Positions 45,187-53,921 of a DNA stretch of 64,000 nucleotides are shown here, one piece after another. The stretch is from Pseudescherichia sp031979925. GTDB taxonomy: Bacteria > Pseudomonadota > Gammaproteobacteria > Enterobacterales > Enterobacteriaceae. The notes under the pieces are model-generated. The model searched no databases, was not told the DNA's origin, and saw nothing but the letters and a program-made list of their open reading frames with translations. The stretch is taken from NCBI RefSeq assembly GCF_031979925.1, contig NZ_DALZFB010000007.1, positions 1-64,000 on the forward strand. Direction: 5' to 3'. A program made the position numbers and the translations under genes. Positions within the stretch are counted from its first letter, which is position 1. Each line of letters begins with the position of its first letter.

Positions 45187-46116
45187 ATGGAAACAGTCTC
45201 TTCAGTACCCGTTTTTGCCCGTAGAAACGTTGCTTACGCCGGGGCTACGCTCTGCTGTCTGCTCTGGGGCAGCTCCTATCCCGCCATTAAGAGCGGCTAT
45301 GAGCTCTTTGCTATCGCTACTGACGATATCCCCTCAAAGATCGTTTTTGCAGGCTACCGCTTTCTGTTTGCCGGTCTTCTGCTGCTGCTGTTTGCGATGG
45401 CGCAGCGCAAGCCTATCGCCCGGCTCAGCCCGCAGCAGTATGGCCAGATCGCGTTCCTGGGCCTGACGCAGACCTCGATTCAGTACATCTTCTTCTATAT
45501 CGGCCTCGCCTTTACCACCGGGGTGAAAGGCTCGATCATGAACGCCACCGGCACCTTTTTCAGCGTGCTGCTGGCGCACCTGATCTATAAAAATGACAGG
45601 CTAAGCTACAACAAGAGCATCGGTTGCGTGCTGGGCTTTGCCGGGGTGATGCTAGTGAACTTCAACCACTCACTGCTCGATTTCAGCTTTAGCATGATGG
45701 GGGACGGCTTTGTGGTGCTGGCGGCGTTTATCCTCTCGGCCTCGATGCTGTATGGCAAACGCATCTCGCAAACCGTTGATCCAACGGTGATGACCGGCTG
45801 GCAGCTGGCGTTTGGCGGCGGGGTGCTGGTGGTGGGGGGTTATCTGACCGGCGGCACGCTGGTGGTACATAGCCTGACGGCGGCGGCGCTCCTCGGCTAT
45901 CTGACGCTGCTCTCATCCATTGCTTTTGCCCTGTGGAGCGTCCTGCTCAAGTACAATCGCGTCAGCATGATTGCGCCGTTTAACTTTGTGATCCCGGTTG
46001 CGGGCACGGTGCTGTCGGCGATCTTCCTTGGGGAGAACATCCTTGAGATGAAATATGCCATTGCGCTGGTGCTGGTCTGCTCGGGGATCTGGTGGGTTAA
46101 TAAACCCAAAGCGTAA
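45187..46116 (+). CDS. EamA-family DMT transporter
   Basis: A 309-aa protein with ten membrane segments in two EamA repeats (about 18-150 and 165-305). The first begins GATLCCLLWGSSYPAIKSGYELF; the second includes DGFVVLAAFILSASMLYGKRI. Substrates of such proteins are amino acids or metabolites; none can be named here. The start at 45187 has SD GGTGAGGA; the longer frame from 45073 runs through the rplI terminator. It is extra relative to E. coli between rplI and ytfB. Confidence 0.9.
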   Translation: METVSSVPVFARRNVAYAGATLCCLLWGSSYPAIKSGYELFAIATDDIPSKIVFAGYRFLFAGLLLLLFAMAQRKPIARLSPQQYGQIAFLGLTQTSIQYIFFYIGLAFTTGVKGSIMNATGTFFSVLLAHLIYKNDRLSYNKSIGCVLGFAGVMLVNFNHSLLDFSFSMMGDGFVVLAAFILSASMLYGKRISQTVDPTVMTGWQLAFGGGVLVVGGYLTGGTLVVHSLTAAALLGYLTLLSSIAFALWSVLLKYNRVSMIAPFNFVIPVAGTVLSAIFLGENILEMKYAIALVLVCSGIWWVNKPKA

Positions 46117-46120
46117 TCGT

Positions 46121-46150
46121 AGCCCCGGTAAGCGCGAGCGCTACCGGGGA
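46121..46150. repeat. REP-like inverted repeat between the DMT gene and ytfB
   Basis: CCCCGGTA (46123-46130) and TACCGGGG (46142-46149) form a perfect 8-bp stem with loop AGCGCGAGCGC. It lies between two convergent genes and may also act as a weak bidirectional terminator. Confidence 0.75.
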
Positions 46151-46162
46151 AAACGCGTGAAA

Positions 46163-46804
46163 TCAGCGGGCGCGAATAAAGCTGCCGTTGGCCTGGCGGG
46201 TAAACAATACTTCGCCATCGCTGGTTTCAATCGTGAGGCCGGTGACTACGCCGCTGGCGTTCTGACGGATCTTCACTACCTGGCCGGTTTGCAGCGTGCT
46301 GAGCGGCTTGCCGTTGCCCTCGACCTGCGCCATCGCGTAAACATCCGTTGCCGGCAGGTTATGATCGCGGAAGAGCTGGGCCAGGGTTTGACCAGACGCG
46401 ATGCGATAGGTCCGCCACTGCTGATCGATACCGCCTGACTCCTGGAAGGGCTGTACAACATTATTCTGTGTCGTCGTCGGCTGCGTCTCTTCCGGCTGCT
46501 CCTGCTCCTGGATCGGCTCCGGGGCCACCGGCGCAACCAGCTGGGGATCGTTCACCGTGGGTGCGAGCTGCGGCTGGGCGTTGGTAGACGGCTGGGAAGG
46601 GGCGATATCCAGCTGGGCGTCGCGCCTGACCGGCGCATCGTCGCCGTTGTCCCCGGAGGGCAGCAAAAGGCCGATGACTACAAGCAGAGCCGCAATAATG
46701 ATGCCGCGACGGTGCGCAGGGGGCAGCGGATCCATAATGCGAAAGTTATCCGGCGCGTACCAGATTTTCGCCAGAGTCGGTTTCAGTGCAAATCGCCCGG
46801 GCAT
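46163..46804 (-). CDS. ytfB: Cell-division-associated OapA-domain protein YtfB
   Basis: The 213-aa inner-membrane protein has a short cytoplasmic N-terminus, one membrane helix (about 33-50, RRGIIIAALLVVIGLLLPS), a Pro/Gln/Glu-rich periplasmic linker (60-115) and a C-terminal OapA/LysM-like domain (WRTYRIASGQTLAQLFRDHNLPATDVYAMAQVEGNGKPL). The E. coli protein binds glycans and localises at the septum. Confidence 0.93.
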   Translation of the reverse strand: MPGRFALKPTLAKIWYAPDNFRIMDPLPPAHRRGIIIAALLVVIGLLLPSGDNGDDAPVRRDAQLDIAPSQPSTNAQPQLAPTVNDPQLVAPVAPEPIQEQEQPEETQPTTTQNNVVQPFQESGGIDQQWRTYRIASGQTLAQLFRDHNLPATDVYAMAQVEGNGKPLSTLQTGQVVKIRQNASGVVTGLTIETSDGEVLFTRQANGSFIRAR

Positions 46805-47036
46805 GGCTTTCCTCCTGCTCCGCGTCGTTATTTTCCTGTATCACTGAGTATAGATTGCTAACTGCCTGACTCGCGTAGTAAAGCGCTCTTTCGTGACCTG
46901 GGATCGGGAATAATCTTACCCCTCTCTATTGTTTCTTTTTCGCTGCGATTTGTCACCCTCCCTGCGACAAAGTTTTACCCGGTGCGGCGCGGCTGCTATG
47001 CTGCCCGCTACTTTTAATACGATGAAAGGAAAACCC

Positions 47037-47657
47037 ATGACAACCCCGACGTTTGACACTATCGAAGCACAGGCAAGTTACGGTATCGGCCTGCAGGTAG
47101 GCCAGCAGCTGAGCGAGTCTGGCCTCCAGGGCCTGCTGCCGGAAGCGCTGGTTGCCGGTATTGCCGACGCGCTGGCAGGTAAACAGCCTGCTGTGCCGGT
47201 GGATGTTGTTCATCGTGCGCTGCGTGAAATTCACGAGCGTGCCGATGCGGTGCGTCGCGAACGCTTTGCCGCGATGGCGGAAGAGGGCGTGAAGTATCTG
47301 GACGAAAACCGCGAGCGTGAAGGCGTGAACAGCACCGAGTCTGGCCTGCAGTTCCGCGTGATCAAGCAGGGCGAAGGCGCTATCCCGGCGCGTACCGACC
47401 GCGTGCGCGTGCACTACACCGGCAAGCTGACGGACGGCTCGGTCTTTGACAGCTCTGTAGCCCGTGGCGAACCGGCTGAATTCCCGGTTAACGGCGTGAT
47501 CCCAGGCTGGATCGAAGCGCTGACCCTGATGCCGGTAGGCTCGAAGTGGGAGCTGACCATTCCGCAAAACCTGGCCTACGGCGAGCGTGGCGCGGGCGCA
47601 TCAATTCCGCCTTTCAGCACCCTGGTGTTTGAAGTCGAGCTGCTGGAAATCCTGTAA
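47037..47657 (+). CDS. fklB: FKBP-type peptidyl-prolyl isomerase FklB (FKBP22)
   Basis: The 206-aa protein has an N-terminal dimerisation domain (1-85, EAQASYGIGLQVGQQLSESGL), a linker helix and a C-terminal FKBP domain with VHYTGKLTDGSVFDSS, GVIPGWIEALTLMPVGSKWELTIP and YGERGAG. The start at 47037 (MTTPTFDTIEAQ) is as in E. coli. It is followed by a hairpin at 47671-47693 with no T-run. Confidence 0.96.
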   Translation: MTTPTFDTIEAQASYGIGLQVGQQLSESGLQGLLPEALVAGIADALAGKQPAVPVDVVHRALREIHERADAVRRERFAAMAEEGVKYLDENREREGVNSTESGLQFRVIKQGEGAIPARTDRVRVHYTGKLTDGSVFDSSVARGEPAEFPVNGVIPGWIEALTLMPVGSKWELTIPQNLAYGERGAGASIPPFSTLVFEVELLEIL

Positions 47658-47970
47658 CGCTGCTAAACGATTCCTCTCCCCAAATGGGGGGAGGAAGCGA
47701 CATATCCGCATATCCTCCACTCTTTACAGAAATGTCGATACTTAATCTTGCAAATGCATTTTTTGCGTGTATTTTTGTGAGCCAAATCCAGGTAGTGGTG
47801 TGATATCACACTCATTTTTAACATAAGTGTAACATTGCTTTTAAATCGCAGTATTCATCCCTCCGATTCTTACCTAATATCGATGAGTCCACATTCAGAC
47901 GCCCTGCGGCGTCACGCAATGAAAGGCCAGAAGAGCCTCAACAACACAGACAGGTACAGGAAATAAACAC
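47658..47970 (+). promoter_or_regulatory. cycA upstream region with palindrome, leader hairpin and possible GcvB site
   Basis: There is no gene in this 313-bp gap. It contains a CCTCTCCCC/GGGGGGAGG hairpin (47671-47693), a perfect 14-bp palindrome GTGTGATATCACAC (47798-47811) in AT-rich DNA, a GACGCC-CTGC-GGCGTC hairpin (47898-47913) in the likely leader, and a CA-rich stretch TCAACAACACAGACA (47938-47952) just upstream of the ribosome-binding site. The last resembles targets of the GU-rich R1 region of the sRNA GcvB, which represses cycA in E. coli. These roles are inferred. Confidence 0.5.
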
Positions 47971-49383
47971 ATGGTAGATCAGATCAAAGTCGCTACCGAC
48001 GAGCAGGCTCCGGCCGAGCAGTCGCTACGGCGTCATCTTACAAACCGTCATATCCAGCTTATTGCCATTGGGGGTGCCATCGGTACCGGGCTGTTTATGG
48101 GATCGGGTAAAACAATCAGCCTTGCCGGCCCGTCGATCATATTTGTTTATATGATCATCGGCTTCATGCTCTTTTTCGTGATGCGCGCCATGGGCGAGCT
48201 GCTGCTGTCGAACCTCGAGTACAAGTCGTTTAGCGACTTTGCTGCCGATCTGCTCGGCCCATGGGCGGGCTACTTTACCGGCTGGACCTACTGGTTCTGC
48301 TGGGTGGTGACCGGCATGGCGGACGTGGTGGCCATCACCGCCTACGCCCAGTTCTGGTTCCCCGGACTGTCGGACTGGGTGGCCTCGCTGGCGGTGATCG
48401 CGCTGCTGCTGAGCCTTAACCTGGCGACGGTGAAGCTGTTCGGCGAGATGGAGTTCTGGTTTGCGATGATCAAAATCGTCGCCATCGTGTCGCTGATTAT
48501 CGTAGGCGTGGTCATGGTGCTGATGAACTTCCAGTCGCCAACCGGCGTTGAGGCCTCCTTTACCCACCTGTGGGATGACGGCGGCTGGTTCCCGAAAGGG
48601 CTGAGTGGCTTCTTTGCCGGTTTCCAGATCGCGGTCTTTGCCTTTGTCGGTATCGAGCTGGTGGGCACCACGGCGGCGGAGACTAAAGATCCAGAGAAAT
48701 CACTGCCGCGTGCAATTAACTCTATTCCTATCCGTATCATTATGTTCTACGTCTTCGCGCTGATTGTGATCATGTCCGTGACGCCGTGGAGCTCCGTGGT
48801 ACCGAACAAAAGCCCGTTCGTTGAGCTGTTTGTGCTGGTGGGCCTGCCAGCTGCGGCGAGCATCATTAACTTTGTGGTGCTGACCTCTGCGGCCTCCTCG
48901 GCAAACAGCGGCGTCTTCTCCACCAGCCGGATGCTGTTTGGCCTGGCCCAGGACGGCGTGGCGCCGAAGAGCTTCGGCAAGCTGTCGAAGCGTGCCGTAC
49001 CGGCCACCGGGCTGACCTTCTCCTGCATCTGCCTGCTGGGCGGCGTGGTGATCCTCTACGTGAACCCGAGCGTGATTGCGGCCTTCACCATGATCACCAC
49101 CGTATCAGCGATCCTGTTTATGTTCGTCTGGACCATTATTCTCTGCTCGTATCTGGTCTACCGTAAGCGTCGTCCCGAGCTGCACGCGAAGTCGATCTAC
49201 AAGATGCCGCTGGGCAAGGTGATGTGCTGGGTGTGCATGGCGTTCTTCGCCTTTGTGCTGGTGCTGCTGACCCTGGAGGAGGATACCCGCCAGGCGCTGA
49301 TCGTCACGCCGCTGTGGTTTGTGGTGCTGGGTGCGTTCTGGCTGCTGGTCGGCAAGAAGCGCGTAGAGCGTTTCCGTAAGTAA
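47971..49383 (+). CDS. cycA: D-serine/D-alanine/glycine/D-cycloserine permease CycA
   Basis: A proton-coupled amino acid permease of the APC family. The 470-aa protein has twelve membrane helices; it begins with a charged N-terminus and then RHIQLIAIGGAIGTGLFMGSGKTI, and has FAFVGIELVGTTAAETKDPEKSLPRAIN. It matches the E. coli protein throughout. Confidence 0.96.
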   Translation: MVDQIKVATDEQAPAEQSLRRHLTNRHIQLIAIGGAIGTGLFMGSGKTISLAGPSIIFVYMIIGFMLFFVMRAMGELLLSNLEYKSFSDFAADLLGPWAGYFTGWTYWFCWVVTGMADVVAITAYAQFWFPGLSDWVASLAVIALLLSLNLATVKLFGEMEFWFAMIKIVAIVSLIIVGVVMVLMNFQSPTGVEASFTHLWDDGGWFPKGLSGFFAGFQIAVFAFVGIELVGTTAAETKDPEKSLPRAINSIPIRIIMFYVFALIVIMSVTPWSSVVPNKSPFVELFVLVGLPAAASIINFVVLTSAASSANSGVFSTSRMLFGLAQDGVAPKSFGKLSKRAVPATGLTFSCICLLGGVVILYVNPSVIAAFTMITTVSAILFMFVWTIILCSYLVYRKRRPELHAKSIYKMPLGKVMCWVCMAFFAFVLVLLTLEEDTRQALIVTPLWFVVLGAFWLLVGKKRVERFRK

Positions 49384-49404
49384 GGTTTCCGGCAATAACA
49401 GTCT

Positions 49405-49440
49405 GTAGGCCCGGCAAGCGTAGTGCTGCCGGGCCTTTTT
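49405..49440. terminator. REP-type terminator between cycA and ytfE
   Basis: GCCCGGCA (49409-49416) pairs with TGCCGGGC (49427-49434) and is followed by CTTTTTGTTT, so this REP-like element should end cycA transcription. It lies between two convergent genes. Confidence 0.82.
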
Positions 49441-49442
49441 GT

Positions 49443-50105
49443 TTACTCTCCGGCTAACGCACGCGGGAAGAGCACGTTATTCTCCAGGCTGATGTGCTCC
49501 ATCAGATCGTCAATCAGCTCGTTAATCCCGTTATACATCGCTTTCCACGTCGTGCAGGCCTCCGGCGGCGGCGTCACGTTATGGGTGGTGTGCTTGATCA
49601 CCTCCAGCAGCTCGCCCGCTTCATCGTGCTCACTCTCCATCACGCTTACCGGTCCCGCCGCATGGCTGCCCTGGCCCTGCTTGATCATCGGGAAGAGGAT
49701 CCGCTCCTCCTTCATCATGTGATTGTTCAGCTCCTCATGCAGCATGGTCAGGTATTTGGTCAGCCCACGCGGCACGTTGGGCTTATCGGCATGAACGCGC
49801 TCAACCTTGGTGGCCTGCAGGATCAGCTCTGGCAGCTGCTCGCGGTGTCTGTCGTGATAGCGCACAATGATGTGATCGATAATCTCGGCCAACGGGGCCA
49901 CGCGCCAGTCCTTGTCTACCGGCTGCTCTGCCAGCTTCGCCAGCGCCGCCTCAATTTCTTCAACATCCAGCTCTTTGCGCTGGGCCGCACGGGCCAGCGT
50001 CTGCTTACCGCCGCAGCAGTAGTCCATATCGTACTGACGGAACAGGGCCGAGGCCCGGGGGATAGAGAGCGCCAGCTCACCTAAAGATTGATCGCGAAAG
50101 GCCAT
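49443..50105 (-). CDS. ytfE: Di-iron protein for iron-sulfur cluster repair YtfE (RIC)
   Basis: Repairs NO- and peroxide-damaged Fe-S clusters. The 220-aa protein has an N-terminal ScdA-like domain with the YDMDYCCGG cysteines (about 26-34) and a hemerythrin-like four-helix domain with metal His/Glu in HIIVRYHDRHREQLPEL, LHEELNNHMMKEE, ESEHDEAG and HISLENNVLFPRAL. An NsrR operator lies 27 bp upstream of the start. Confidence 0.96.
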   Translation of the reverse strand: MAFRDQSLGELALSIPRASALFRQYDMDYCCGGKQTLARAAQRKELDVEEIEAALAKLAEQPVDKDWRVAPLAEIIDHIIVRYHDRHREQLPELILQATKVERVHADKPNVPRGLTKYLTMLHEELNNHMMKEERILFPMIKQGQGSHAAGPVSVMESEHDEAGELLEVIKHTTHNVTPPPEACTTWKAMYNGINELIDDLMEHISLENNVLFPRALAGE

Positions 50106-50131
50106 AGCAGTTACCTCAAGGGTGAAATAAT

Positions 50132-50154
50132 AAGATGTATTTTAAATGCATCTT
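50132..50154 (-). promoter_or_regulatory. NsrR operator of ytfE
   Basis: A 23-bp inverted repeat with 11-base arms AAGATGTATTT and AAATGCATCTT around a central T has one mismatch between the arms. It matches the known NsrR consensus of two AAGATGCATTT-type arms. nsrR is in this window at 13574-13999. Confidence 0.88.
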
Positions 50155-50235
50155 TAAGGCGGCGCTATAACCCTTTAGCGGCAGGGGTAAAAATGAGATG
50201 TACTTCACAATTATGTTCAAGAAGTCGCCATGCCT

Positions 50236-50243
50236 GCCGATAG
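50236..50243 (+). promoter_or_regulatory. Sigma-28 (FliA)-type -10 for the second chemoreceptor gene
   Basis: GCCGATAG at 50236-50243 differs from the FliA -10 consensus GCCGATAA at one base. Eleven bases upstream, TCAAGAAG (50217-50224) is a weak match (four of eight) to the -35 TAAAGTTT. It is about 40 bp before the receptor start. Confidence 0.55.
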
Positions 50244-50283
50244 ATACAGGCCAGACAATATCCTGCATCCAAAAAGGCAATAC

Positions 50284-51867
50284 ATGTTTAAACGTATGAA
50301 AGTCATTACCCTGCTGATTTCAGTCCTGCTGGCGCTTGGCGTCATGCAGGCGATCTCAGCCAGCGTGTTCATTACCGCGCTCAATAACGACAAAGAGAAC
50401 TTCAATGTCTCCCAGCTCTCCAGCCAGAACGTCGCCGAGTTTACCGACGCGTGGATCAGCCTGAACCAGGCCCGCGTGACCCTCAACCGGGGCATGCTGC
50501 GTCTGCAAAGCAGCGAGGCGAGTCAGATTAACGGTGGGCAGCTCAGCGAGCTGGTCATCATCGCGAAAAACCTGCTGGCGGATGCCAAGGATCATTACGA
50601 CAAATACTATGCCCTGCCGGAAACGCCGGGGATGGACGAGCATCTGGCCGACCGTCTGGAGGAGCAGTATCGCAACTACTCTTCTACTCTGGCCCAGATG
50701 AACACCTTCCTTGCCCAGGGCAAGCTGGAAGATATGTTCAAGCAGAACGCCGAGCAGAAGCAGAAAGCGATGCAGGCGGTCTACCATGAATGGCGCACGG
50801 CGCAGGCGGATCTGTCCAGCAAGGGCGTTAAAGATAATGAGAGCGACTACAAACGTATTCTGTGGATCCTCTCCGCCATCATGCTGATGGTGATCGCCGT
50901 GATTATTACCAGCTGGATTGCGATGCGCCGCGTGCTGCTCCAGCCGCTGGATGAGGTGCTCGGCCATATTCGCGCTATCGCCGCAGGCGATCTGACCCGG
51001 CCAATTGCCGCTGAAGGCAAAAACGAGATGGCGCTGCTGGCGCGTAACGTGAAAGAGATGCAGACGGCGCTGGCGAACACCGTTGGCGTGGTGCGTGAGG
51101 GGGCTGACGTAATCTATACCGGTGCGAGCGAAATCTCTGCCGGCAGCAACGATCTCTCCTCCCGTACCGAGCAGCAGGCAGCTTCCCTGGAAGAGACAGC
51201 GGCCAGCATGGAGCAGCTGACGGCGACCGTGAAACAGAATGCCGACAACGCCCGTCAGGCGTCCCGTCTGGCGCTGGATGCCTCCTCCACCGCGAAGAAA
51301 GGCGGCAGCGTGGTAGAGAGCGTGGTGCGTACAATGGATGAAATCGCTACCAGCTCCAATAAGATTGCCCAGATCACCAACGTCATTGACGGTATCGCCT
51401 TCCAGACCAACATTCTGGCGCTCAACGCGGCGGTAGAAGCGGCGCGGGCTGGCGAACAGGGCCGCGGCTTTGCCGTGGTGGCTGGCGAGGTGCGTACCCT
51501 TGCCCAGCGCAGCGCCCAGGCGGCGAAGGAGATCAAAGGTCTGATTGACGACTCCGGCGACCGGGTCGACGCAGGCTCTGCCCTGGTGAATCAGGCTGGC
51601 GAGACCATGGCGGAGATCGTCAGCGCCGTTACTCGTGTGACTGATATCATGGGCGAAATCGCGTCTGCTTCTGATGAACAGAGCCGTGGTATCGATCAGG
51701 TTGGCCAGGCGGTGGCGGAGATGGATCGCGTCACCCAGCAGAACGCCTCGCTGGTGCAGGAGTCTGCTGCGGCAGCGGCAGCACTGGAGGATCAGTCCGC
51801 CCGCCTGAGCGAGGCGGTAGCGGTATTTAAAACTACCCGTCGTCAGGCAGATATGGCTAACGCTTAA
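50284..51867 (+). CDS. Methyl-accepting chemotaxis protein (Tar/Tsr type)
   Basis: The 527-aa receptor has membrane helices at about 8-28 and 192-212 flanking a periplasmic four-helix ligand domain, then HAMP (LLQPLDEVLGHIRAIAAGDLTRPI) and a signalling domain with IAFQTNILALNAAVEAARAGEQGRGFAVVAGEVRTLAQRSA. Methylation helices contain SSRTEQQAASLEETAASMEQLTATVKQN. The C-terminus ends RRQADMANA and lacks NWETF, so it behaves as a low-abundance-type receptor. The start at 50284 has AAGG upstream; the 50230 start overlaps the promoter. It is inserted between ytfE and ytfF relative to E. coli K-12. The ligand is unknown. Confidence 0.92.
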   Translation: MFKRMKVITLLISVLLALGVMQAISASVFITALNNDKENFNVSQLSSQNVAEFTDAWISLNQARVTLNRGMLRLQSSEASQINGGQLSELVIIAKNLLADAKDHYDKYYALPETPGMDEHLADRLEEQYRNYSSTLAQMNTFLAQGKLEDMFKQNAEQKQKAMQAVYHEWRTAQADLSSKGVKDNESDYKRILWILSAIMLMVIAVIITSWIAMRRVLLQPLDEVLGHIRAIAAGDLTRPIAAEGKNEMALLARNVKEMQTALANTVGVVREGADVIYTGASEISAGSNDLSSRTEQQAASLEETAASMEQLTATVKQNADNARQASRLALDASSTAKKGGSVVESVVRTMDEIATSSNKIAQITNVIDGIAFQTNILALNAAVEAARAGEQGRGFAVVAGEVRTLAQRSAQAAKEIKGLIDDSGDRVDAGSALVNQAGETMAEIVSAVTRVTDIMGEIASASDEQSRGIDQVGQAVAEMDRVTQQNASLVQESAAAAAALEDQSARLSEAVAVFKTTRRQADMANA

Positions 51868-51876
51868 CCGATAAAT

Positions 51877-52006
51877 CGCCGGGCGGCACTGCGTTTGCCC
51901 GGCCTACATTGGGCACGGAGTGGTTTGTAGGCCCGGTAAGCGTAGCGCCACCGGGCATTATTGTTGATGCTGCAATGCCGGGCGGCACGGCGTTTGCCCG
52001 GCCTAC
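51877..52006. repeat. Cluster of three REP units (BIME-like) before ytfF
   Basis: Unit 1: GCCGGGC (51878-51884) with GCCCGGC (51897-51903). Unit 2, opposite orientation: GCCCGGT (51931-51937) with ACCGGGC (51950-51956). Unit 3: GCCGGGC (51977-51983) with GCCCGGC (51996-52002) and tail CTAC (52003-52006). The alternating orientation is that of bacterial interspersed mosaic elements. The CTA of the third tail is the ytfF stop codon on the other strand. Confidence 0.85.
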
Positions 52007-52941
52007 TGGACCGGTTTTCCCCTCACGGCTAAAGTCACACCCACTACCAGCAGCAGAATACCGGATGCGGTCAGCACGGGCGGCAGGCTCTGGCGCAGCA
52101 GGAAGGTATAGAGCAGTCCTGCCAGGGTTTCAAAGACAATCAGCGGACCTAAAATTACTGTCGGCAGCTTCTGGCTGGCGATATTCCAGCACAGTGCGCC
52201 CACCCATGAGCAGAGCACGGCGATCGCCACCATCAATCCAACGAACAGGCCCGGACGGGGACCAAACGGCAGCGTGAACTCGGGTTGCTGAACGCCTAAC
52301 CAGCCGCATACCGCCACATACCCTAACAACGAAACCGGCAGGGTCACCAGCGCCTGTGCGGTCGCCCACATCATTGGGTTTTTATCCGGATTATCCCGCA
52401 GCCAGCGAGCATTACGCAGCGCATACCATGCCCAGCACACCACTGAGATGACGGCCAGCAGGATCCCGGAGACGTAGCGCCATCCGTCCGCACCGGTTAC
52501 GCCGTGCCGCAGCTCGGCAACGTTGACGCACGCCAGGCCCACGGCAATGCAGACCAGGGCGGGAACCATCTTCGACCACGCCAGCTTGCCGTCGTGGCGG
52601 CTGTAGAGCAGGTTGGCGAAGACCGGGATCACCACGGGCAGAGTGCCGATTATCATGGTTGATACGGGCGCACCAGTGCGCTGAATAGCGCTTGCCAGGC
52701 AGGCGTAATAGATCAGGTTGCCCATCATGGTCAGCTCCAGCGCAGTGAGCCAATCCCGGCGGGCTAGCTTTTTCAGGCGCTTACGGCCCAGCCATGCCAG
52801 CGGCAGGGCGATAAGCCCCAGCGCCAGATAGCGCCCCATCGACTGCAATAGCGCCGGGTACTCCGGCACAATTAATGGCCCGACAAAAATCAGTCCCCAC
52901 ATTAAACCTGCAAGCAGGGCATACAACACACCGCTAATCAT
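52003..52941 (-). CDS. ytfF: DMT-family inner-membrane transporter YtfF
   Basis: A 312-aa protein with ten membrane segments and two EamA repeats. It begins MISGVLYALLAGLMWGLIFVGPLIVPEYPALLQSMGRY as in E. coli. The recalled E. coli protein is about nine residues longer; here the C-terminus ends RGKPVQ and the TAG stop is provided by a REP tail. The transported compound is not established. Confidence 0.92.
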   Translation of the reverse strand: MISGVLYALLAGLMWGLIFVGPLIVPEYPALLQSMGRYLALGLIALPLAWLGRKRLKKLARRDWLTALELTMMGNLIYYACLASAIQRTGAPVSTMIIGTLPVVIPVFANLLYSRHDGKLAWSKMVPALVCIAVGLACVNVAELRHGVTGADGWRYVSGILLAVISVVCWAWYALRNARWLRDNPDKNPMMWATAQALVTLPVSLLGYVAVCGWLGVQQPEFTLPFGPRPGLFVGLMVAIAVLCSWVGALCWNIASQKLPTVILGPLIVFETLAGLLYTFLLRQSLPPVLTASGILLLVVGVTLAVRGKPVQ

Positions 52942-53016
52942 TTATTCCATCCATCTATTCAAGTCTGCATGCAGTGTAGGAAGGCAATGGGCGGCCGTAT
53001 TGTACGAGATTGCGCA

Positions 53017-53841
53017 TTAGCGCCGGACCACCTGTTTCTGGTAGCGCACCGGGGTGATGCCGTAGCGGCGGGTAAAGGCGCGGGTAAGGTGCGACTGGTC
53101 TGTCAGTCCGACAACGGCGGCAACGTCGGCGGCGGGCATCCCCTGGGTGAGAAAATCTTTAGCACGCCACAGGCGGATCGCCATCAGCATCTGGTGCGGC
53201 GTGACGTGAAAATGGGCCTTGAACTGGCGCTGGAAGTGGTACGGACTTAGGGAGACCACCTGCGCCAGCTCGTCGAGAGTAAGGGTATGCATATAGTTGT
53301 CGTGCAGGTAGTCACGCACGCGCTCAAAGCGGTGGCCACCCTCTGCCTGCGCCGGTGCATGGCGAGCCAGCGGGCGGAAGGTGTCGATCAGATCCAGCAG
53401 CAGTCCCTGCTGAGCCAGCGGATCGTCGCTCTGCCAGAGGTGCTGGATCAGGGTATAGATCTGCCGGGAGCGGAGCGGATCGTAGCGGGTAGCCTCAGCG
53501 AACCACCAGTGGCGAATACCGGCGATCTGCTCCAACAAATTCGGTTCAAGGTAGATCATACGGTAGCGCCAGCCATCGTCGGCTGCTGCCTCGCCGGTGT
53601 GCAGCTCATCGGGGTTCATGGTGACCACCGAGCGGGCCGGGGCGACATGCTGTGCGCCGCGATAGCGAAAACGCTCCGCGCCAGCCTCTATCGTCCCGAT
53701 GCCAAACGCTTCGTGGGTATGTGGTTCAAAAACGTAGCGGGAAATATGAGCGTGATAAAGCTCCACGCCCGGAAACTGCGCCAGATGGCGAAAGCGGGCG
53801 CTGTCTTTCTCATCGCTGAACTGTTCCGGTACGCCTTGCAC
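53017..53841 (-). CDS. AraC-family transcriptional regulator
   Basis: The 274-aa protein has an N-terminal cupin sensor (about 25-95; EPHTHEAFGIGTIEAGAERFRYRG) and a C-terminal double helix-turn-helix (about 170-270; LTLDELAQVVSLSPYHFQRQFKAHFHVTPHQ and DVAAVVGLTDQSHLTRAFTRRYGITPVRY). It sits directly upstream of ytfF on the same strand with 75 bp between them, so ytfF may be its target. It is not part of this locus in E. coli K-12 as I recall it. Confidence 0.88.
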   Translation of the reverse strand: MQGVPEQFSDEKDSARFRHLAQFPGVELYHAHISRYVFEPHTHEAFGIGTIEAGAERFRYRGAQHVAPARSVVTMNPDELHTGEAAADDGWRYRMIYLEPNLLEQIAGIRHWWFAEATRYDPLRSRQIYTLIQHLWQSDDPLAQQGLLLDLIDTFRPLARHAPAQAEGGHRFERVRDYLHDNYMHTLTLDELAQVVSLSPYHFQRQFKAHFHVTPHQMLMAIRLWRAKDFLTQGMPAADVAAVVGLTDQSHLTRAFTRRYGITPVRYQKQVVRR

Positions 53842-53921
53842 TGGCTCTCTCCACGCGGGTCATCGCTTCATTATCAGGAATGGCCCGCCGGGATGCTACA
53901 AAAATAAACGATGCTGTCGGG

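Noticed and set aside
50202..50224. Second NsrR site near the chemoreceptor (GAGATGTACTT)
   Set aside because: Only one diverged half-site; the second arm is absent.
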